From positions 1,736,001-1,800,000 of the forward strand of contig VDMD01000002.1 in the NCBI GenBank assembly GCA_007026445.1: 64,000 nucleotides of DNA. The letters are read 5' to 3'. Under the pieces are notes generated by a model. That model saw nothing but the letters and a program-made list of their open reading frames with translations. It did not search any database and was not told the DNA's origin. Shown in pieces: positions 45,977 through 58,637 of the stretch (the first letter of the stretch is position 1; each line of letters opens with the position of its first letter). Origin of the DNA: Schizophyllum amplum (Eukaryota > Basidiomycota > Agaricomycetes > Agaricales > Schizophyllaceae). The position numbers and the translations under genes are program-made.

Positions 45977-46770
45977 GTTGGCTCTGATGCTGGGGTGCGC
46001 GGTGGGAACGCGGGGCGACGGGACGTCCGCAAGCTATCCCGCTTTATATGCGCGCGGCCCTGCGGCGTTGCCATTGTGAAGACATGCGGGGATAGATAGT
46101 AGCACCCTGGACGTCCAATGGGCGCCGGCGCTTGATGCAAATGCCCCGCCTGAATTTCCCCGCTGTATGGTGGTTCATGTGTGCGAGACCACGCGGGCGG
46201 CCCCGTCACGCAGAAGGTTGGTCGGAAGAGACATGATGGCAAGCGCTATTCGATTATCGCGACGCGTCAAAGGGAGCGGAGCCGGCTCCCATAGTGAGAT
46301 AGTACCTGGATGTCGTCCCTGGGCTGGTTGAAGGACGGTGGAAGTGCTCCGACACAGAAGGTGCGAGGGGGACAACAGAGAACATGCCGTAACACAGCCA
46401 GAGGCGGTGACACGACCATACGCAGCTCGATATGTCATATGTCAATAGTGGAAGGAAAGATGCGGACTGAACTGGGACTGAATGAATGGACGACTCGCGC
46501 GCGTGAAAGGATGCGTCGCCAAGCTCAGCCGCAAAACGCCCGGGTGGATGGAGCATGCGTGCTTTCATCGCAAGCGATAGCACCATCGCATCACTCACTC
46601 ACGATGCAAGATGCCTACTCGTAGGCACCTCCAAAAGGTTGTCCGTGTGCTCGACCACGTATGTGAGCAAAAATGTCCCATCGTCGGTAAGTATTGGGGT
46701 TTGGCACCAGCAGGGACAAGCGTACAACGGCCGAAGATACCATCTGTAGGCACACAATGGGTTGTTTGTA
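45977..46770. other. Spacer between the sedolisin and the p27-type gene
   Basis: The 794 bp contain the sedolisin promoter on the left and the 3' flank of the zinc-ribbon gene on the right, both on the minus strand. No open frame here shows a family signature. Confidence 0.45.
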
Positions 46771-47920
46771 TTACTGATCATGATTGAGGCTCCATTCCAG
46801 TTGTTTGCACGTCTGCAGAGCGTGCGCAACCTTCTCGATAGCCTCCGCTGTGGATGCGATTGCTGTAGCCGAGCCGCCGTTGGTACACAGCGATGTCACC
46901 TTGTCGGAAAGCGTGATGAGGCTAAGCTCAAGCGCGGACACGGTGGCGGTAATCGAGGATGGTCGGCTCTGAAATGGCCAATGAGCAGGTCAAACCTGGC
47001 TGAACATCATGCGGACGTACAGTGGTGACCGTGTTGTTGATGCCCAGTGGTGGCGTCGGCCTACGCAAGTTCTCAGCTGATGCGGGCTGCGATGGAACCG
47101 CGGGGTGGCGAATGTTTTGAGTCTGTTGATGCGATGCGACCATCGGCGGCACAGAAGGCGACGCAGTGGCGTATTCCTGCACAATAGCACTACGCAGTGG
47201 TACAGCAAGAGTCGACGTCGCGCTATTCGACGGGGTGACTGTCGTCGGCGGAGAACTCTGAGCGATCAAAGACTCTACACCGGCAGCAGAGCGCTCTGAG
47301 ATGTATACATTTCCGCAGATCACGCACTCCTGGTGGCGATTGAGTGAGTAAGGAGCTGTACCAACGAAACTAATGCCCACCATGCGCGGATCCCTTCCAG
47401 CTGCAGTGTTGGGAGGCCTGACTAGGGGAACACCGTAGCATGTTGCAGACGCGCACTCCTCAGCGAGCATTGCCCAGCCCTTTAGAAGACGCTTGCCGAT
47501 CTCACTTGATGCGGTGTCCGACTGCTCCCTGCGTCTTCTAGACTCTTCGGTCTCAGGTGGAAGCACGAATTCCTCAAAGCCTGAATCATCGGAGATGTCG
47601 GTAGGCGGTGTTGAGGCGCGCGATATGTGAGAAGCTGACGCGGTAGATGTGGACGCCGATGTCGAGGTGCTGGCGGACGGTTCTGCAGTAGGAGCACCTG
47701 TAGATTGGTTGAGTGCAGGACATGCGACAGATGCAGGCGACGCACCCTCAGGTCCTCCATGACAATTCGCGCAAAAATGCACGACGGGAGTCTGCCCGTT
47801 CGGCGAGCGCATGAGCGGGACGGGACAGCCTGCGTTGCTGCAGGTTTTGTCGGTCAAGACCCATCCCCTAAGCATATACCCGCCCATTTTTGCCGTAGCT
47901 TTGTCGATGTCCATTGGCAT
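46771..47920 (-). CDS. Double p27/SSSCA1-type zinc-ribbon protein
   Basis: Two exons (47021-47920 and 46771-46968) give 365 aa. The first zinc ribbon sits directly after the start MPMDIDKATAK: MGGYMLRGWVLTDKTC, CPVPLMRSPNG and FCANC, the Auto_anti-p27 signature. A second, divergent copy lies at about residues 140-230: IGKRLLKGWAMLAEECASATC, GVPLVRPPN and ECVICGNVY. Between and after are Ser/Thr-rich linkers (STSTSASTSTASAS). A C-terminal helix from exon 2 (VSALELSLITLSDKVTSL) is conserved in length with other fungal members. Relatives in animals are SSSCA1/ZNRD2. Function in fungi is not established. The next gene, EDEM, diverges 275 bp away. Confidence 0.82.
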
Positions 47921-48194
47921 TGTTCGTCGAGTCCTGGTCGAGACGCTGATTTGATGGCGGTGGGGGTCAAGAGGCAAGTCCGAGGTTGCCGCGGGGTTAT
48001 GTACAGGTCCAGTCGGCGCCACGTTGGTTTCGATCTTGTAAGTAACTTGCGCACCTCCACGACGCGTCCGTCGGCGACGCCGCCACTCTGACTCTCGTCC
48101 CACTCATCCCCACGACTCTACCACGACGGACGATCCCTCTGTAACTAGAACGCACAATACTCGGCAAGGTCTTGCGCGCCTCTGGCCAGGTGCT

Positions 48195-51100
48195 ATGCCG
48201 TGGCACAGGTTCTGGCCTCCGACACTCTTTGCACTGCTATGCTTCGCGCTTCATATTCAGTACTCAGTTGAAAGGGGGCCTGCTAAGCACCAGTGGGGTC
48301 GCCTCGACAAGACGTGGACTACGGAGAAGAAGCTCTCGAGTCGGTGTGTGTTCCAAGCACGAGACATGCGCAAAACGCTGACCAAAGTGTAAACAGCGAG
48401 AGAACGCGAGAACTCTGGTATCATGGATTTGACAACTACATGGAGCATGGTACATTATGCACCGAGCCGACCTTGCTTAGACTGACGCATGTGACAGCCT
48501 TCCCTCTGGACGAGTTGACACCGATTACATGCAATGGCCAAGGCCCCGACTGGGCGAACCCGTGAGTGAGTCTTGCCTTGAAGATTCCCCCACCCGTACT
48601 CACCCTTGCGCAGCGCAAACATTGCGTCCAACGATGTCGCAGGCAACTTCTCCCTCACCCTGATCGACGTATTGGACACGTTCGTCGTCCTCAACGATAC
48701 CGAGGGCTTCAATAACGCTGTCCGCGGTGTCATCGACTGGGTGAGCTTCGATGTCAACACCAGGCCGCAGGTCTTCGAGACGACAATCCGTGTCATGGGC
48801 GGTCTACTCTCCGGACATATATTTGCTAGCGAGCAGGGACCGTTCCATCTCCCGTGGTACCGTGGCGAGCTTTTGGAGCTCGCTCACGACCTAGGCAACA
48901 GAATGCTGCCGGCCTTCCATACGCCGACGGGATTGCCTTTGGCGCGTGTAAGTACATCGCTCCTGCGACCCGTCGAGTGCTGAACATCCAACAGATCAAC
49001 TTACGGCATGGCCTACAGAAGGGCGAAACTCTCGAGACCTGTGAGTACATCGTAATGCTTTAATGGACACATAGAAATAGCAAACTGAACTTCTCGGGTC
49101 TTGCAGGTACCGCGGGCGCTGGTTCCCTCATGCTTGAGTTCGCGACCCTCAGCCGCCTGACTGGCGACGATCGGTTCGAGAAAGCGGCACATAAAGCGTT
49201 CTTTGCCATATGGAACAGGAAGTCGGATGTTGGATTGGTGGGGAATACCATAAACACCTTCACGGGGGTGAGAGCTCTGTGCCACATTGCGGTGAAGTTG
49301 CTTACTCAAATCAAGGCATGGACCAGTCCCCTCGCCACTGGCATTGGGGCCGGCATTGACTCGTTCTATGAGTACGCTCTCAAGTGGTATATTTTGAGTG
49401 GTATGTAGTTCTCCGGGCGTAAAAAGGATCCATTGACGATGTGAACAGGCGATGTCGAATTTCTCGATGTGTGGGATGATGCGTACGCTGCAATCATGCG
49501 CTACGTCAGGGCGCCCGACGGCTTTTGGGTAAGTTTGCATAATAATTCTTCGCGCCGCGGATCCTGAAGCACCACAGTACCGCCCAGTAAACATGAATAC
49601 GGGCGATACCGCGTATGCCACCATCGACTCGCTCGCAGCATTCTGGCCTGGACTGCAAGTGCTCGCCGGTGACGTGCAGAGCGCTATACGACTGCATATG
49701 CTCTGTAAGTGCATTCTGCACAATTTGTATGTGCGCCAATGACAAGTATGCAGACGCTGACATCTGGAAGCTATTTTCCGGCATCCCGGAGGTTTTTGAC
49801 ACTAGCTTCAAGATTGCGACATCGCACCAATATCCTTTGCGACCGGGTGAGTGAGCGTCAAGGTCTGTACGCCCTTTTGATGGCTGATAATCGTTTCCAG
49901 AGTTTGTGGAGTCCACTTGGTATCTTTACAGGGCGACGCATGATCCTTACTATCTCGACATTGCCGACCGCATCCTCATCGATATCGAGATGCGCTGTAG
50001 GGTTGAATGCGGGCTTTCTGGCATACAAGATCTACGAACCAACAAGCGTGATGACCGCATGGAGTCATTTGCGCTCTCAGAGACGTTGAAGGCAAGGTGG
50101 CTTCCTCGTTAGTCTTCGCCACAATTGACCGTTTCATAGTACTTGTACCTCATCTTTGACGAGGAGAACGCGTTACATAGCGATGACTCGCACTATGTGT
50201 TCACCACGGAGGGGCATATCCTCAAGCTGGGCCGCGAGCACGAGCGCCCGAAGCGCCGCAAGCTGCGGAGAGTCGACGCTCACCAATGTCCGGCATACGA
50301 GCCGCACATCGTGACCCATGACCCCTCGAATACGCACAGTGGTCTGACGACGGGCATTAGGGGTCGTCCAGACTACGACTACGCTCGTCAGCTCGTGGGC
50401 GCTGACGCGTATGGCGCTGATGTAAAGGCATGGACTCCGGAGGGATGGTGTGAGCGGCCGAAAGTCGACCTCTTCGTGAGTTCCTTACGAATCTGGATGG
50501 CACAATCATCTGACGGAGTTGACAGGCATACGACTTTATATTATCGACGGACGGGACGGTTCCTCCGGAGGATTTGAGCCCAAGCTTGTTGAAGCTGGCA
50601 CCTGTCCGCGATGGATTTATCATCCACAACGTAACGGGCGTGCGTACGCACATCGTGCAGCGCCTGGACGGTCGGGGATACGACGTGCGAAAACGTCAGT
50701 GAACCCTCATTCACGGACTCCTTATACTTACCTCATCTTCTTGTCAGTCGGCCATTATACAATCCGGTCGGGGCAGACAGTGTATATCAACGACACGGGA
50801 TTGTTCAAGGTGTCGGACGACCTCGGAGACGCTCTTCGCATCGAACACGATGTTCAGCTGCAGCTATACCACGCGCATCCTGACGATATGGCGCTCGCGG
50901 ACGCACAGTTCACTGCCAACGATGACCCATCGGACGCCGTCTTCGTGACTGGCTATACTGCGCATTTTGGTGGCGATGTCACTTCCGCATTACCATTTGC
51001 GCATCGCGGAGGCGTGCCAGTGTATGCCGATCCGACCAACCCGCTCGGCTGTACCCCTTTCAAGGGTGAACGGTTCGTGGGAGGCGTTTTGCTAGTGGAC

Positions 51101-51484
51101 CGCGGGCAATGCACCTTCCTCGAGAAACTAGTGCGCGCGCGTGACGCCGGTGCCATTGGGGTGCTAGTGGCGGGCGCGGAGGATGCACCGGTCAACCCCA
51201 CCGCTGACGCGGACGAGCTAGCGACAGCGGGTGACCTCAGCGGTCAGGTCCTTCTGACGCTCACGCGCAAGGCTGGAACTACACTGAAGAGAATGTTGAA
51301 GGATGCGGAGGAGCGGCGGCTAGGGCAAGTGATGCTTCTTCTGGATCCGGATGACTTGCTAGCGGAGGTTCCGCCGCTTGATGAGGCGGAGAACGAGCAT
51401 CAAGGAGAGGAGTCGTCGAGCCAGGAACACAGGATACTGTATCTGAATGGGCACCCCCTGATGAATACGAGGATCATTGTGTAA
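48195..51484 (+). CDS. EDEM/Mnl1-type GH47 alpha-mannosidase with PA domain
   Basis: A short signal-anchor ([15 protein letters not shown]) starts the protein. GH47 blocks follow in order: [132 protein letters not shown] and VFTTEGH, the last holding the calcium-site Thr. After about 51050 comes a protease-associated domain ([20 protein letters not shown]). This combination is that of the ER degradation-enhancing mannosidase, which trims mannose from misfolded glycoproteins and marks them for ERAD. Roughly 900 aa over about 11 exons. No C-terminal HDEL is seen. Confidence 0.93.
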
Positions 51485-52294
51485 GCGCTCGATGCTCCGA
51501 CTGTCACTGTACCCGAAAGTTGAACTCGCGCCCACGTGAGCGCGGTCGGATTGGCCGGGCCGTATGCGCCATTGTCCTTAAATTGTCTTCCGCGTTCATC
51601 ATGGTCTGGCACCTGCACATGACATGCCAGGTCTTCCTCATGATCTTGTGTTCATGTTCATGTACGACGCCCTGGATGTCCCTGGACGTCTTATCTTCGC
51701 GTGTGTTACTGTCCCGTGCTGGAATAGACCACCTTTCCCTGGGCGTCCCAAGATTCACATTTTGATCAGCTATCTCTCCCGATATCTAAAGTTCGCAGAG
51801 TCTATACGTATGTGCCATTGACAATGGTACTACTTATTCCTCTTACAACTCAAGACAAAAGTAGTCTGAGTCTTTTGCATCTTCGCAAGAGCCCATCTTC
51901 GCTCGACATATTCGCGCCATCGTCGGGTCACATGTATTGGTGAGTACTTGAGTAGTCCTCTGCAAAGTCTACCGTTGACCTGAAATAACTTCAGAGTACT
52001 TACAGAAAGTGCATGAGTCCTTTCAAAAGGGCCGACCGTCTGTTGAAGAGCTTGAATCGCGGCTCGCATCTGATCATCTCTCGTCCATCGTGACGGTGTT
52101 GATCGGTGGTGCTTTGCCTTGAGATGAGAGCGCATCCGAAGATAACGTTCTGTATTGGTTCTGTATGGAGACCCACAAGGATTTGCCCCTTGCGAAAATG
52201 GCGGTCCTTCCACCGGCCGATAGGGCGGAGATACAGCAGGCCATAAGGTGTCTGCCAAGTGGGAGACGCGCGGAGCACCCATTCCTTCCCCCAA
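51485..52294. other. Spacer with one unexplained antisense open frame
   Basis: This 810-bp gap separates two plus-strand genes. On the minus strand an open frame runs from about 52294 to 51830 (154 codons) with a basic composition and a plausible-looking stretch (KYSPIHVTRRWREYVERRWA). It lacks a clear ATG start and any family match I know, so it is not called as a gene. Confidence 0.4.
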
Positions 52295-54791
52295 ATGGCG
52301 TATCGAGCGGTTGCGAAATTTTTGCCGCTGGGCTTAGTGCTCGCTACGGGTCTGTCCGGGGCTCAAGCGCGACTCCCAGATGGACGGCTGCATGGGAACA
52401 TTATGCCCCGCGCTCAAGTACCCATGGTGCCGATGACAGATATTGTCAGCCCTGTAACCAGCCGCAATGGGACTGTGTTGCCCCCGTACAATACGACGCA
52501 CTACTTCGACCAACTCATTGGTGCGAGACGACATACTGCGCAACAATGACTTTGGCTGACCTTCGAATCGTCCCAGACCACGACAACCCTGACTTGGGCA
52601 CCTTCTCGCAACGTTATTGGCACACTTACGAGTACTATGTCGAGGGTGAGTCCTCTACGATATATTTTTTGAGTACACTGACGGCCAGTCCTAAGGCGGT
52701 CCAATCATTCTCATGACTCCTGGCGAGGCGAACGCCCAGGGTTACGATGGCTACCTAACGAACCGAACGATAAATGGTCAAATTGCACAACAGCAAAACG
52801 GCAGTACCATTGTTCTCGAGCACCGCTTTTACGGCCTATCGAACCCTTACCCGGACCTTTCTGGCGACAGCTTGAAGCTACACACCATTGACCAGGCTAT
52901 TGAGGATCTCATCTACTTCGCGAACAACGTCGACCTTCCAATGCCGAGTGGGGGCCAAGTCGGTCCGGACAATGCTCCGTGGATCCTCGTTGGTGGAAGC
53001 TACTCCGGCGCCCTTACAAGCTGGACGATGGTCGCTGAGTGCGTCAACAGCACAACCGGCACGCACCATTGCTGACCATATCATAGCACGGACGATACAT
53101 TCTACGCAGGCTATGCAAGCTCTGCAGTTGTGGAAGCCATTCTGTGAGTGATCGTAGATGTAGTCGTTGCCACGGAAGTTCTGAACGACCAGCAGCGACT
53201 TCTGGGCCTATTTCACGCCGATCCGCGAGAATATGCCACAAAACTGCTCTGCTGACGTCCAGGCTGTCGTTGCCTACGTCGATCAGGTCTTCACAAGTAC
53301 AAACGAGACTGCTATTGAAGAAGTGAAGGATGCCTTCGGCCTCAGTGATCTTTCTCATGTGGACGACGTAGCCGGGGCGCGTGAGTGACATAACTTACTA
53401 CCCGAAACTTAGTTCATGTCTTCCCAGTTCGGTAATTCTGTCGGCTCAAAACTTCAGGCCATGTAAGACTGACTTCCGCGTCCAGCAATAACCTGTGGGA
53501 CTGGCAGAGCTTGCAGATCACCAGTGGGCCGAACGGTAAAGCAGTGGCTCTTTCATATCACCGTATGGCTCTGATCAACCCTCAGCGCAATTCTATCAAT
53601 TCTGCGATGCCCTTGAGGTTGACGCGAGCGGGGAGACCGCCCCCGAAGAGGGATTCGGGCTGGAGCACGCATTCGCCGCCTGGTCTACGTACTTCAAGGA
53701 CAAGTACTACGCGATGCGTGAGTCTATTCAGCCCACTTCACTAAAGCCTTACTGAGACAATCTAGTTTGCGGCGATACTGATGCTGAGTGAGCGGCACTA
53801 TGAGCGTAAGTCGACATGATCACTGACCTATTCCTAGAACTTGTCTGGGCACGTACGACCCTACCCAAGAATATTGGACCGACACGTCAATTGGTGGGTT
53901 TCCTCGTGTAAAACTCGCGCGCTTGACCTGAAGCTCTGCGCTCTTTACAGATAACGGCAAGTTCGTCTTTCCTTTCAGCCTTCAAGTGTCTGATTGGTGT
54001 CGACAGCCTATCGTTCAATGGTTTTGGATTGTGTAAGTCGTGACTTTGATTCTGCGGGCATCGCTCTTACGCGTATCCCTGCAGCTGCAACGAAGTGGGA
54101 TACCTACAGGTATGTCTACGCAAAGTCAGTTCGAGGTCATACAATAGACAAGGGCCGTGTAGGAGGGTGCCCCGGAAGATCAACCTACTCTCGTGACCCG
54201 CCTCGTCCAGCCAGATTATGATCTGGTGAGCTCTTTGCTGGGGACGCGTTTTCTTTTGCTGATGTCGTGGTACATAGCGCCAATGCCAATACATGTTCTC
54301 CGACGTCTTTGCCGAGCCTCCGACGCCGAACATCAATCACACGAACTCGGCATACGCGGGATGGGATGTTCGTGAGGAACGGCTCTTCTTTGCCAACGGC
54401 CAGAGTAAGCGCGCGCGCTCTGTCTACCTTTCCTCTCATCGCTGACCGGAATTACTCAGAGGACCCCTGGCGCGAGGCCACCATGTCCGCCAGCGGTCTG
54501 AATGTCGCCAGCACGCCCGAGCAACCCATCATGATCGGCGACGGCATCCACTGCTCGGATCTGGGCACGTCGTCTGGTACAGCAGACCCAACTGTACGCG
54601 CTGTCCAGCAAGGCGCGCTTCAGTCGATGGCGACATGGCTGGCGGACTGGTCGACTCCTGCGGAGCGCAAGCGGAGTAACAGCAGGAAGGCGAAGATGGT
54701 CTCGCCGGCACGTCGCGTCGACGAGTCAGACACGACCGCGAAATCTCCTGGTCCTATCAACGCATTCTTCAAGGGTGCTGGATCATTCTAG
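52295..54791 (+). CDS. Secreted S28-family serine peptidase (prolyl carboxypeptidase-like)
   Basis: The ATG at 52295 opens a signal peptide (MAYRAVAKFLPLGLVLATG). Family blocks are FDQLI plus DHDNPDLGTFSQRYWHTYEY, LMTPGEANAQGYDGYL, VLEHRFYGLSNPYPDLS, the nucleophile GGSYSGALTSWTM, FYAGYASSAVVEAI and YFTPIRENMPQNCS. The C-terminal lobe has WFWIVCNEVGYLQ, QCQYMFSDVF, FANGQKDPW (Asp) and GDGIHCSDLG (His). The triad is therefore complete. It is an extracellular peptidase cleaving after proline, about 590 aa. Around 53380 the family string GALRNNLWDW is restored only by a 4-nt exon. All other junctions use ordinary GT-AG introns. Confidence 0.9.
53428..53431 (+). other. Apparent 4-nt microexon (TTCG) of the S28 peptidase gene
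   Basis: The preceding exon ends at 53380 with one base (C) before GTGAGT, and the following exon starts at 53486 with C AAT AAC. The bases TTCG at 53428-53431 have AG before and GTAATT after. Joining them completes Leu and Arg codons and yields ALRNNLWDW, the family consensus. The flanking introns would be 47 and 54 nt. Confidence 0.6.
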
Positions 54792-55291
54792 AATCTCAGG
54801 TAAATTAAGGATACCTCTTCTGTCTGGCAAGCTCTTCGCATTCGTGCATCGTCGCAACTGTGCCACTGAGTCTCCGGTCAAACACTCGTTACAAACTGCA
54901 GGTAATATAAGAGGGCTCATCTTCCGAATCGTCGATATTGTTCATAGCGCGTCGTGAAGGTATAATGGAAGCATGAGTAGCCGTGTCAAAGCTGGGTACA
55001 TACAATTTCACAGGTCAGAAAGTAACCCAGACTGCGAATAACCAAAGAGTCCGAGGGATACAAGGCCCTACCGTATAGCATGTCCAATCTCCCACTGAGC
55101 AAGTAAGTACAACACAAATAATGATGCGTATAGTACAACGCGCGATGATAAACGCACGTATCGGCCTTGGCCTGAAGCATAGTAACGAATGCCCGACGAC
55201 CATCGATGACGCTCCCCCTCACTGATGAAAGGGAACCCTCAGCCCAGCGGCAAGGGTTGCTGTTTTCGTTGTGATTTCACCGCCTCCCCGT
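54792..55291. other. Convergent 3' spacer
   Basis: This 500-bp gap lies between the stops of the S28 gene and the FFG-type gene. Short open frames only; nothing supported. Confidence 0.4.
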
Positions 55292-55975
55292 TCAGATGCG
55301 CATGATAGGGCGGCCGCGTCTGTCGACCTCCATGCCCGTGTTGAGGTCGATGTAGCGGCGCCGCTTGGAATGGCCCAGGAAGCCCCACGAGCTGTTCTTC
55401 GACTCATGCTTCACCCCAGGCGCGGTCCCAAAGCCGAAGAAGCGCTTGAGTTTCTCGCCGAACGTGTCCTTCCTGACGTACTGGTAATGTGGCTGGGAGT
55501 GGTGCCGGCGATGCCCATGCGAATGCGAACGACGCGAGCGGTGAGATCCACTCTGCGGCGTCAAAGGTCAGCACGCAAGGTTCACGTCCACGTCAATGGA
55601 TGTACGCACCGTGATCATCGTTGGCGCTACAGTGGGCACGGACATGACTACAGGCTCCGAGTGGTGGCGATGGTGGCGGCCGCTGCTGCTGTGGCGCTTG
55701 CCGTGTCTGTGGCTACGGTGCGAAGAGGGCGTGTAGATCACGGACGGCTGCGTCTGCGCCATGGATGGGAAAGCCTGGTTCTGATAGACCGTCCCCTGGG
55801 GCATGGGCATGCCCATAGACGGCTGCGTCTGGCCGGCGTAGTACGGGCTGGCGGACTGCTGATATTGGTAGGCGTTATTGGGGTCATAGCCATACGGCGA
55901 GCCCTGGTACGAGCGCGAATGCGAGCGGCTATGGCTGCGATGAGACTGCGCGTGGCTGGGGGTGCGATAGGACAT
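55292..55975 (-). CDS. Small Ser/His/Tyr-rich FFG-type protein of unknown function
   Basis: Two exons (55610-55975, 55292-55552) give 208 aa. The first half is low-complexity: SHRSHSRSHSRSYQG, QYQQSASPYYAGQTQPSMG and HRHGKRHSSSGRHHRHHSEP. The second half is conserved among mushroom-forming fungi: DTFGEKLKRFFGFG, WGFLGHSKRRRYIDLNTG and a C-terminus EVDRRGRPIMRI. No enzyme motif, signal peptide or membrane segment is visible. The basic, disordered composition suggests a binding or scaffolding role, but this is a guess. Confidence 0.7.
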
Positions 55976-56215
55976 GGTCAGAGACAAGGTGAGAACGCGA
56001 TCGAAGTTGCGAGGAAAACGCGAACAAGGGTCCAGGCGAAGATCATCCGTGTGCTGATGTGTGACTATAGCGCTGCGGCACGTGTAGGTTGTGGCCCTTG
56101 TTCAACTTCAACAGCGGACGCTAGCGCAGACACGCGTCGAAGGACGTACTATACATACATTTCTGCTACGTACAAGGCTCGCACACTGAAAGCATGGCCT
56201 ACTTCGGTGGCAGCC

Positions 56216-57307
56216 TCACTCCATTTCAGCAAAGTCGCCTTCGTCCATGTCAGCGGGCTCTCGAGGTTCCTCATCTTCCCCGTACTGCATGGTATGATCG
56301 ACATGAGATACAACCGTCTCCAGAGAGTCGGTGTCGGTGAGGTCGAGAGGTAAGAAAGAGACCAGAGGGTGATCTTCGATCTGTATAGTTGCGTCAACAT
56401 CCGGAATAGCGAGAGTAGGGTACAGACGAAGTAGACGTACCAGCTGTACAATTGCTTGATTCAAAGTGTGGAATTTGGGGTTTTCGGCCTTGCCTTCTTG
56501 ACCTCGCCGTGATGCAAGGAGCATCGGGTCCGGGTCAAGATACCTAGAGCGATTTTAGAACGATGTTCGAGTAAAGCATGAGAAAGCATACCGTGCGATA
56601 TCTCTCCGTACGCGCAGACCGTTCCTCGGCTCCTGGAATCCCTCTTCGTCTTTCTTATGTTGACTTGTGACGAGGTCCATCTTGGACATAATATTTATCC
56701 AGGGGATTTCAAGGTTGACCATGGCAGACATCGCCGAAAGTACACCACTGAGAGCAGTTGAGCCAGCGAACGAGGCATTTGAGTGAGGAGAGCTTACCTG
56801 AAGAACTTATACTTGTCCTCCATGAACTGGGACTCGATCAGGTAGACGCCGCTTGTCCGTATGCCCATCTGCTGTAGATGCTTGACAAGCGTCGGCAAGA
56901 ATGGATGGTGAGTGTAGAGTTCGATTTGTCCTGGACAGTCGAAGATGAGGTAGTCATCATCATAGCCGCCCAGCTCTTCCTCTAGCCAGTCCATGTTCTG
57001 GAGCAAGTATCTGGGTCCTGGGTCAGCATCTCGCACGCCGTCAAGAGGACTAAGCACTCACTCACTCAAAGCAGTATACAAGACCGCCGTTAGGACCGTA
57101 GTTCAACTCACTCATCACATCCTCAAGGCTAATGAGGTCCTTGATGTCGATCGCTGGCTCGTATTCGAAGCTGGCTGGATTCACCGCGGGATCGAGATTG
57201 ACCAGATGAGCTCTGCGTTTTGCCGCAGTGAGATGTGTAATGAATGAGTTGGAGAATGTTGTTTTGCCGGCGCCGGCTGGGCCGGTGACGAGGACGGCGT
57301 AGCGCAT
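56216..57307 (-). CDS. GPN3: GPN-loop GTPase 3
   Basis: The first exon reads [20 protein letters not shown] (P-loop), then [20 protein letters not shown] and the family-defining Gly-Pro-Asn insert in [15 protein letters not shown]. Further blocks are [16 protein letters not shown] (G3), [29 protein letters not shown] (G4, guanine specificity) and [20 protein letters not shown]. The end is acidic ([12 protein letters not shown]). Length is about 290 aa after removing a few short introns. GPN3 works with GPN1 and GPN2 in nuclear import and assembly of RNA polymerase II. It is divergent from the mitochondrial gene at 57542 with 234 bp between starts. Confidence 0.92.
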
Positions 57308-57541
57308 GATGGATGCAAGTTGAAGAACAAACAAGAGATCAAATCTTCAACAATGGCGCCCACATCTATGGCAATATGTGGCGTTGCGTGCGCACATGGC
57401 GCTGCCTCCGGCGCGCGCCCGGCTTTCCCGGTCTCTCACATCATCGATCTATACACTCTGCACTCACAGCCGCCAACACTTCGAACTCGTTAACCTGCCT
57501 CTCACGTTATTCTAATCTAATCTCTCTGACCTTCAGCGTCT

Positions 57542-58637
57542 ATGCATAATATCTCCCGCCAGTTCTGGCGTCTCTCGCGCTCCCTACACACAGAAGCGTA
57601 TACGACTTCTGCCGTCAACCTCCCCGTCCCCGTCATCATCCCCCACCGCGATGCACACACCATGGGCGACCCAAACGCGACAGGGAGCAACATATCATTG
57701 GCCCCACACCCTCGAGATCCCGGGCCATCCAACCAGGGCACCTCACGACCGCCGCCGCCTCCTCCTACAGACCAAGCCGACGTCCACGACCGAGATGAGG
57801 TCCCCAACCAAGAGGACAATCTTCCCGTTCCCGTACCGACATACATGATGCCCGCCTACACTGCACCGCCCTTCCACACCCACGCTTTCTACCGGGAGCT
57901 CCAGAAGACCTTCCCGCATACCACGGCGCGTCATCTCATGCGCGCAACGCGTGCACTGCTCGTGGACCGCATCGGGCGCGTCCGCCGGGAGGCTGTCACG
58001 CATAAGGACCTTGACAATGTCTGTTGTACTCTTCTTTCGCGTGTCGTCCTCTCACTGACGCCGTGCAGCAAGCGTACCTTTTCCGCGCAGCCATCTCGGA
58101 ACTACGCGCAGAGATCACAATGAGCACCAAGAACGACTCTGCGGCTATCCGCACCACTACGGCCGCGCTGCGGCGAGAGGTTGACCGCCTGGACGTCAAG
58201 ATGAAGGAGGATGTGGGCACGCTGAAGCACGAGATCCAGATGGAGCTCGATACGCGCAAGAACGAAGCAAGGTCGCAGATCAAGCAGCAGGACATCGCCA
58301 TCGAGAGTCTGCTCAACAAGACGGTCGTCGACTGCAGCGACCTTCGCACACTTGTCGAGGAGAATAAATGGGAGAATATGAGACGCACCGTTAGTGAGTC
58401 CTTCGTGTCTAAAGTCCGCAGTGTACAGTGTCTAACGAGACTCAAGCCACCATCGCGGTCCTCATTATCACCACGGTCTTGGGTATGGAGCTCAGGCCCA
58501 AACCTCCACCTCCTCCTCCTCCTCACGCACCCTCTATGGTCATGCCGAGTGCCGGTATTGGCCTCCTGCCCAGGGGACACATGGATATTGGTCAGCCTCG
58601 CGGAGAGGGAGAAAGGGAGCAGGACGAGTGGACTTAA
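57542..58637 (+). CDS. CCDC90/FMP32-type mitochondrial coiled-coil membrane protein (DUF1640)
   Basis: Three exons (57542-58018, 58069-58393, 58429-58637) give 336 aa. The start [16 protein letters not shown] is a basic mitochondrial presequence. A Pro-rich disordered segment follows, then the DUF1640 core: [32 protein letters not shown] and [15 protein letters not shown] long coiled coil ([19 protein letters not shown] and onward) leads to [17 protein letters not shown] single membrane helix ([15 protein letters not shown]) is near the C-terminus, followed by a Pro-rich tail. Relatives include yeast Fmp32 and human MCUR1/CCDC90B of the inner membrane. The extended tail after the helix is unusual for the family. 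Confidence 0.85.

Noticed and set aside
51830..52294. Minus-strand 154-codon open frame before the S28 gene
   Set aside because: No clear ATG, overlaps the S28 promoter and start, and no family resemblance. Kept only as a note.
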